DNA of 64,000 nucleotides from Subtercola sp. PAMC28395 (GTDB lineage: Bacteria > Actinomycetota > Actinomycetes > Actinomycetales > Microbacteriaceae): assembly GCF_018889995.1 (NCBI RefSeq), contig NZ_CP076547.1:3150493-3214492 (forward strand), given 5' to 3'. Positions 60,453 to 64,000 of this stretch are shown one piece after another (the first letter of the stretch is position 1; each line of letters starts with the position of its first letter). The notes beneath the pieces were generated by a model. That model was not told the origin of the DNA. It saw only the letters and a list, made by a program, of their open reading frames with translations, and did no database searches. Position numbers and translations under genes: made by a program.

Positions 60453-61037
60453 TCAGACTGGCAGGCTCAGTTCGACTGTGAACTCCCTGGCCCACGCGGC
60501 CGCCTTCGCGAGTTCCCCGGAAACAAGCGGGCCACCGTACCCGTGAACGTGGAATGAACGGGGCTTGATACGGACGTCGAAGCCGAGTGAGCGAAGCTCG
60601 TGGCGAGCACCCTTGGCGGCCGAACCTGGCAGACGGGGAGCATCCACTCGTGTGTCGAAGGTGATGGCCGGCAGGTGGCGCTCCGACGGATGGGATTCCG
60701 ACGTATGGGAGTCAGACGTATGAGAGTCAGACGTATGAGAGTCAGACGGATGGGGTTCGTCCGCAGGCAGCTGGGCGATCCACTCGCGGATGCCCTGCTT
60801 CGGTGCCCGCGGCGCACCGTTCTGCTTCACTGCTCCGTCGCGGGTGGCTTCTCTCGTCATGGAGAAGGCGTGAGTCGGCCCCCCGACAACGAGCAGGTCG
60901 TAGCCGTCGACGGTCGGTGGCGCCGAGTCGGAGTCGACCAGCTCGACGCTCATTGTCGATTCGAGCTCGCTGGCAATGGCCCGTGCGACCTGTTCGGTAT
61001 TTCCCCACAGTGATTCATAGACGACGAGCGCTCGCAT
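60453..61037 (-). CDS. flavodoxin-domain protein
   Basis: A 194-residue protein from ATG 61037, with GGGAG five bases ahead. RALVVYESLWGNTEQVARAIA is the FMN-phosphate loop of flavodoxins, and LLVVGGPTHAFSM near 60-72 is the isoalloxazine region. A run of about 31 residues (DEPHPSDSHTSDSHTSDSH) encoded by five 15-bp units replaces the normal loop before the last strand. It could serve as a small FMN electron carrier or NAD(P)H-quinone-reductase-like protein. Confidence 0.85.
   Translation of the reverse strand: MRALVVYESLWGNTEQVARAIASELESTMSVELVDSDSAPPTVDGYDLLVVGGPTHAFSMTREATRDGAVKQNGAPRAPKQGIREWIAQLPADEPHPSDSHTSDSHTSDSHTSESHPSERHLPAITFDTRVDAPRLPGSAAKGARHELRSLGFDVRIKPRSFHVHGYGGPLVSGELAKAAAWAREFTVELSLPV
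60682..60756 (-). repeat. 15-bp tandem repeat in flavodoxin gene
   Basis: Five units of the form TCAGACGTATGAGAG encode SDSHT/SESHP repeats in a surface loop. Confidence 0.92.
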
Positions 61038-61046
61038 GATGACTCC

Positions 61047-61115
61047 CATTGCCGTTCCCGTTGGCGATCCCGTCAGGCGTGCCATCAGGCGTGCCGTCAG
61101 CGATCCCGTTCCCTC
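61047..61115 (+). repeat. 12-15 bp degenerate repeat upstream of flavodoxin gene
   Basis: Units around GGCGATCCCGTCAGGCGTGCC alternate in two forms. It lies in the 5' region of the flavodoxin gene; the rest of the gap to 61266 shows nothing else. Confidence 0.65.
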
Positions 61116-61266
61116 TATTTCACGTCGTTGCCCCTCGTCCGGGAAGGGTCGAAGGTCCCGTGGGCGGTGCGCGGAAAGGGCAAGCCTGTCAGCCTCGTGC
61201 GCGAGACGTGCCTGAGCGAGGCGCGGGAGTATCACTCGAGCGAGCACTGCATCCTAGGATGAGCGC

Positions 61267-64000
61267 ATGGCGATGCCGGTTCTGGCTACAAAGCTCTTCG
61301 TGCCGCGGCCGCGACCCCGGGCGATCTCACGCCCCCGTCTCGTCGACCAGCTGACCGCAGGAGTGCAAGCCGGGCGCAAACTCACCCTCGTCTCCGCGCC
61401 CGCTGGATTCGGAAAGACCACGCTGTTCGCTGAGTGGATCGACCAGATGCGCCGGCGGGATCCGCGAGTGCGCATTGCGTGGCTGTCACTCGACGAACGC
61501 GACAACGACCCCGCTCGGTTTCTCAGCTATCTGGCCGCAACCCTGCATCGGGCCGACCCCGATCTCGGCACGGGCACGGGCACGGGCACGGGCACGGGCG
61601 AGTACGACACGGGCGCGTCTGCCGAAGCAACTCTGACCGCGCTCATCAATGCGATCGCTGGCGGTACCCCCAACTCTGACGGCAACTCCGACGGCAACGC
61701 CGACAGAAGACGCGGGCCCGGCCCTCTGATCCTCTTTCTCGACGACTTTCACCTCATCGAAGACATCGGCGTGCGTGAGGCGGTCGTCTTTCTGCTCGAT
61801 CATCTTCCCGCGACGATGCACGTCGCTCTGTCGAGTCGCTCCGACCCTCTTCTCCCGCTTGCACGGATGCGGGCAGGCGGTGACCTGACCGAATTGCGCG
61901 CCGCCGATCTGCGATTCACCCCCGTCGAGGCTGCCGCATTCCTCCATCAGGTGACCGGTCTCTCGCTCACCCCCGAGAATATCGCGGCTCTCGAGAGGCG
62001 CACCGAGGGCTGGATCGCCGGGCTCCAGCTCGCCGCGCTCTCGTTGGGTTCGTTGCGCAACAGCGCCGATGTGCCTCGCATGATCGACACGTTCATCGAC
62101 GCGTTCACCGGCAGCAACCGATTCGTCATCGACTATCTCGCCGAAGAGGTGCTCCACCACGTTCCCGACGACGTCCGTGAGTTCCTCAGCCAGACCGCCA
62201 TCCTCGAGCGACTCAGCGGCCCGCTCTGTGACGCGGTGACCGGGCGCACCGACAGCGCCGTGACGCTCGAGTCGCTCGAACGGGCGAACCTCTTCATTGT
62301 GCCTCTGGATGATCGGCGGCAGTGGTATCGCTATCACCACCTCTTCGCTGATGTGTTGCGCTCGAGGTTGCTCGCGAGCGACCCTTCCCCGACCCAAGCG
62401 CCTGGCAAACACGATCTGCACGTCGGAGATCTGCACATCGGAGATCTGCACGTCGGGGATCTGCACATCAGAGATCTGCACGTCCGCGCCAGCGAGTGGT
62501 TCGAGCTGAACGGATCACCTGAAGAGGCAATCAGACATGCTTTCGAGGCACCCGATTTCGAACGGGCAGCTCGCCTGATCGAGGCGACCATCCCTGGCGT
62601 GCGAAAGAGCAGGCAGGATTCGACTCTCCTGGGTTGGTTGGCACAACTGCCCGACGAGACCAAGGAGCGCAGGCCCGTGCTGCTCGTGTTCTCCGCCTGG
62701 TCGTCGCTGGTCGCCGGCGATATCGCCTCTGTCGAACGCCAGCTGGCTCAGGCCGAACAGCTGCTCGCACGCAACGCCGACAGTGACCCACAGAACGACA
62801 GGGACCCACAGAAGGACAGTGACCCCCAGAACGTCAGTGATCCACAGAACGACAGTGACCCACAGAACGACAGTGACCCACAGAACGACAGTGACCCACA
62901 GAACGACAGTGACCCACAGACCCACAGCTCAGAGCCCGGCGGGGAGCTGGAGACTCTGCCGGTGACGATCGAGCTCTACCGGGCATCCATCGCGTTGGCA
63001 ACCGGCGACCAGGCTGGTATCACGCTGCACGCCCAGCGAGCCTTCGATGCGGCTGGCCCCGATGATCACCTGGGCCGCGGCGCGTCAGCCGGGCTGCTGG
63101 GTATCGCGTCCTGGGCCAGCGGCGACCTCGAGGCGGGCGTGAACGCGTTCGGGGCCTCCGCGACGAGCCTGCGCCTGGCGGGAAACCTCACCGATGCCCT
63201 CAGTACCACCATGGTGATGGCCGACATGCTGCTTCCGCTCGGCCGGCTGCGCGAAGCCGAGAGAATCTACGAGGATGCCCTGCAGCAGTCGCTCGGGCAG
63301 GGCAGCGGCGGGCAGGGCAGCGGCGCGCAGGGCAACAGCGGCCACATCAACGGCGGCCAGCCCGCAGCCGACCTCCACGCGGGGCTCGCCGACGTGTTGC
63401 GCGAACGCAACGAACTTACTGCCGCGAAACACCACCTGGCGGCGAGTACCGAGCTCGGCGACGCCGCCCTCTCGCACGAGCACCGCTACCGCTGGTTCGT
63501 GGCCACGGCACGAGTGCACGAGGCCGAAGGCGAGTACGGGCTGTCTCTCGATGCGCTGGCAGAAGCAGAGCGACACTACCGCCGCGGGTTCTTTCCCGAC
63601 GTGCGCCCGATCGGCGGAATGCGCGCGCGCATCCACCTCAAGCAGGGGCTCATTCCCGAGGCCCACGCGTGGGTGGAGGAACAGGGTCTGGATGTCACGG
63701 ATGAACCGCATTACCTCCGCGAGTTCGGGCACGTCACCCTCGCCAGGCTGTTGCTGGCCGAGCACCGGTTGAACCCCCGAGGCGACTCCCTCGACAGCGC
63801 ACGAGAGTTGCTCGCTCGACTACTCAAGGCGGCTGAAGACGGCCATCGCAGGGGCACAGCCAGCGAAATCCTCGTGCTTCAGGCCGTCGCGTTCCACGCA
63901 CAGGGCGAAACCTCGCTCGCGCTCGAGTCGCTCGAACGCGCCTTCGCCCTTGCCGAACCCGAAGGTCACCTGCGACGGTTCCTCGACGAGGGAGCCCCTG
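61267..64000 (+). CDS. LAL/MalT-type LuxR-family regulator (3' truncated)
   Basis: The frame from ATG 61267 stays open to the window end, 911 codons. VSAPAGFGKTTLFAEWI near 41-57 is the Walker A of STAND/LAL regulators, and ILFLDDFHLIED near 153-164 is the Walker B. FVIDYLAEEVLHHVPDDVREF and the following TPR-like helices match MalT-like proteins; the LuxR DNA-binding domain is expected beyond the window. Four repeat tracts interrupt the protein: Gly-Thr (61568-61602), a 15-bp unit (62413-62487), an 18-bp unit (62779-62922) and a Gln-Gly-Ser run near 63297-63345. Ligand and target genes are unknown. Confidence 0.88.
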   Translation, partial: MAMPVLATKLFVPRPRPRAISRPRLVDQLTAGVQAGRKLTLVSAPAGFGKTTLFAEWIDQMRRRDPRVRIAWLSLDERDNDPARFLSYLAATLHRADPDLGTGTGTGTGTGEYDTGASAEATLTALINAIAGGTPNSDGNSDGNADRRRGPGPLILFLDDFHLIEDIGVREAVVFLLDHLPATMHVALSSRSDPLLPLARMRAGGDLTELRAADLRFTPVEAAAFLHQVTGLSLTPENIAALERRTEGWIAGLQLAALSLGSLRNSADVPRMIDTFIDAFTGSNRFVIDYLAEEVLHHVPDDVREFLSQTAILERLSGPLCDAVTGRTDSAVTLESLERANLFIVPLDDRRQWYRYHHLFADVLRSRLLASDPSPTQAPGKHDLHVGDLHIGDLHVGDLHIRDLHVRASEWFELNGSPEEAIRHAFEAPDFERAARLIEATIPGVRKSRQDSTLLGWLAQLPDETKERRPVLLVFSAWSSLVAGDIASVERQLAQAEQLLARNADSDPQNDRDPQKDSDPQNVSDPQNDSDPQNDSDPQNDSDPQNDSDPQTHSSEPGGELETLPVTIELYRASIALATGDQAGITLHAQRAFDAAGPDDHLGRGASAGLLGIASWASGDLEAGVNAFGASATSLRLAGNLTDALSTTMVMADMLLPLGRLREAERIYEDALQQSLGQGSGGQGSGAQGNSGHINGGQPAADLHAGLADVLRERNELTAAKHHLAASTELGDAALSHEHRYRWFVATARVHEAEGEYGLSLDALAEAERHYRRGFFPDVRPIGGMRARIHLKQGLIPEAHAWVEEQGLDVTDEPHYLREFGHVTLARLLLAEHRLNPRGDSLDSARELLARLLKAAEDGHRRGTASEILVLQAVAFHAQGETSLALESLERAFALAEPEGHLRRFLDEGAP
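61568..61602 (+). repeat. ACGGGC hexamer run encoding (TG)n
   Basis: Five to six copies of GGCACG/ACGGGC lie between the Walker A and Walker B regions of the LAL regulator. Confidence 0.85.
62413..62487 (+). repeat. 15-bp tandem repeat in LAL gene
   Basis: Five units of GATCTGCACGTCGGA encode DLHVG/DLHIG repeats, at the edge of the first TPR-like region. Confidence 0.9.
62779..62922 (+). repeat. 18-bp tandem repeat in LAL gene
   Basis: Eight units of GACAGTGACCCACAGAAC, four of them identical, encode DSDPQN repeats. Among repeats with a period above 15 bp, this is the one with the most copies in the window. Confidence 0.95.
63297..63345 (+). repeat. GGGCAGGGCAGCGGC-type repeat in LAL gene
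   Basis: Three to four units encode GQGSG/AQGNSG in the TPR-like part of the regulator. Confidence 0.75.

Overview
The window is a GC-rich chromosomal stretch from an actinobacterium. The best guess is a member of Microbacteriaceae, inferred from protein content (the DUF222/HNH protein, the helicase-nuclease, DUF3052, DUF1304, the FmdB-MscL-small ORF cluster, the fused Dpp ATPase) and from frequent GTG starts and ATGA/GTGA stop-start overlaps. Genes are densely packed on both strands, with one tRNA. There is no phage, plasmid, insertion sequence or CRISPR array. All family calls were made by reading motifs; no database search was run.

Layout. 1-6341: the end of a DUF2064 nucleotidyltransferase-like gene, a methyltransferase, an LCP cell-wall ligase, a membrane-bound sulfite-oxidase-like protein with a small membrane partner, and a GT87-type mannosyltransferase. 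6563-13365: a lipoprotein, then a complete peptide/nickel-type ABC importer (lipoprotein, two permeases, fused double ATPase). 13541-23420: dienelactone hydrolase, ThrE-like exporter, a large methyltransferase divergent from a DUF3052 gene, an M4 protease with an adjacent emfourin-like inhibitor, LtrA, an LLM flavoenzyme and an adenine-deaminase-like enzyme. 23575-30405: a secreted protein with an apparent nonsense mutation, a serine hydrolase, an OatA-like acyltransferase and a DUF222/HNH protein.

30690-37385 is the most coherent region. A TetR regulator diverges from a five-gene, translationally coupled operon: bioY, AMP-forming ligase, thiolase, bioM-like ATPase, bioN-like EcfT. Two back-to-back TGAAC-N3-GTTCA palindromes lie between regulator and operon and match the known BioQ operator form. 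The thiolase lacks two of the usual catalytic residues.

37414-49548: tRNA-Ala(CGC) with a duplicated terminator, a membrane protein, RimJ-like acetyltransferase, galU, 5-FCL, FmdB, mscL, a small conserved-looking ORF, a very large helicase-nuclease with degenerate Walker motifs, a NUDIX-NYN fusion, and a DUF1304-nudK-kinase operon. 49609-54289: an MscS channel with a cyclic-nucleotide-binding tail encoded directly behind a membrane class III cyclase, then Ppx. 54335-64000: an alkylsulfatase, a lectin/Ig-like surface protein, an esterase, a flavodoxin-like protein and a truncated MalT/LuxR-type (LAL) regulator.

The most unusual signal is scattered across the whole window: more than two dozen unrelated short tandem repeats of 6-37 bp. 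Those inside genes have periods divisible by three and sit in linkers or tails. Those between genes often have periods of 13, 14 or 16 bp. Each repeat is a different sequence, so they look generated on the spot rather than spread by a mobile element.
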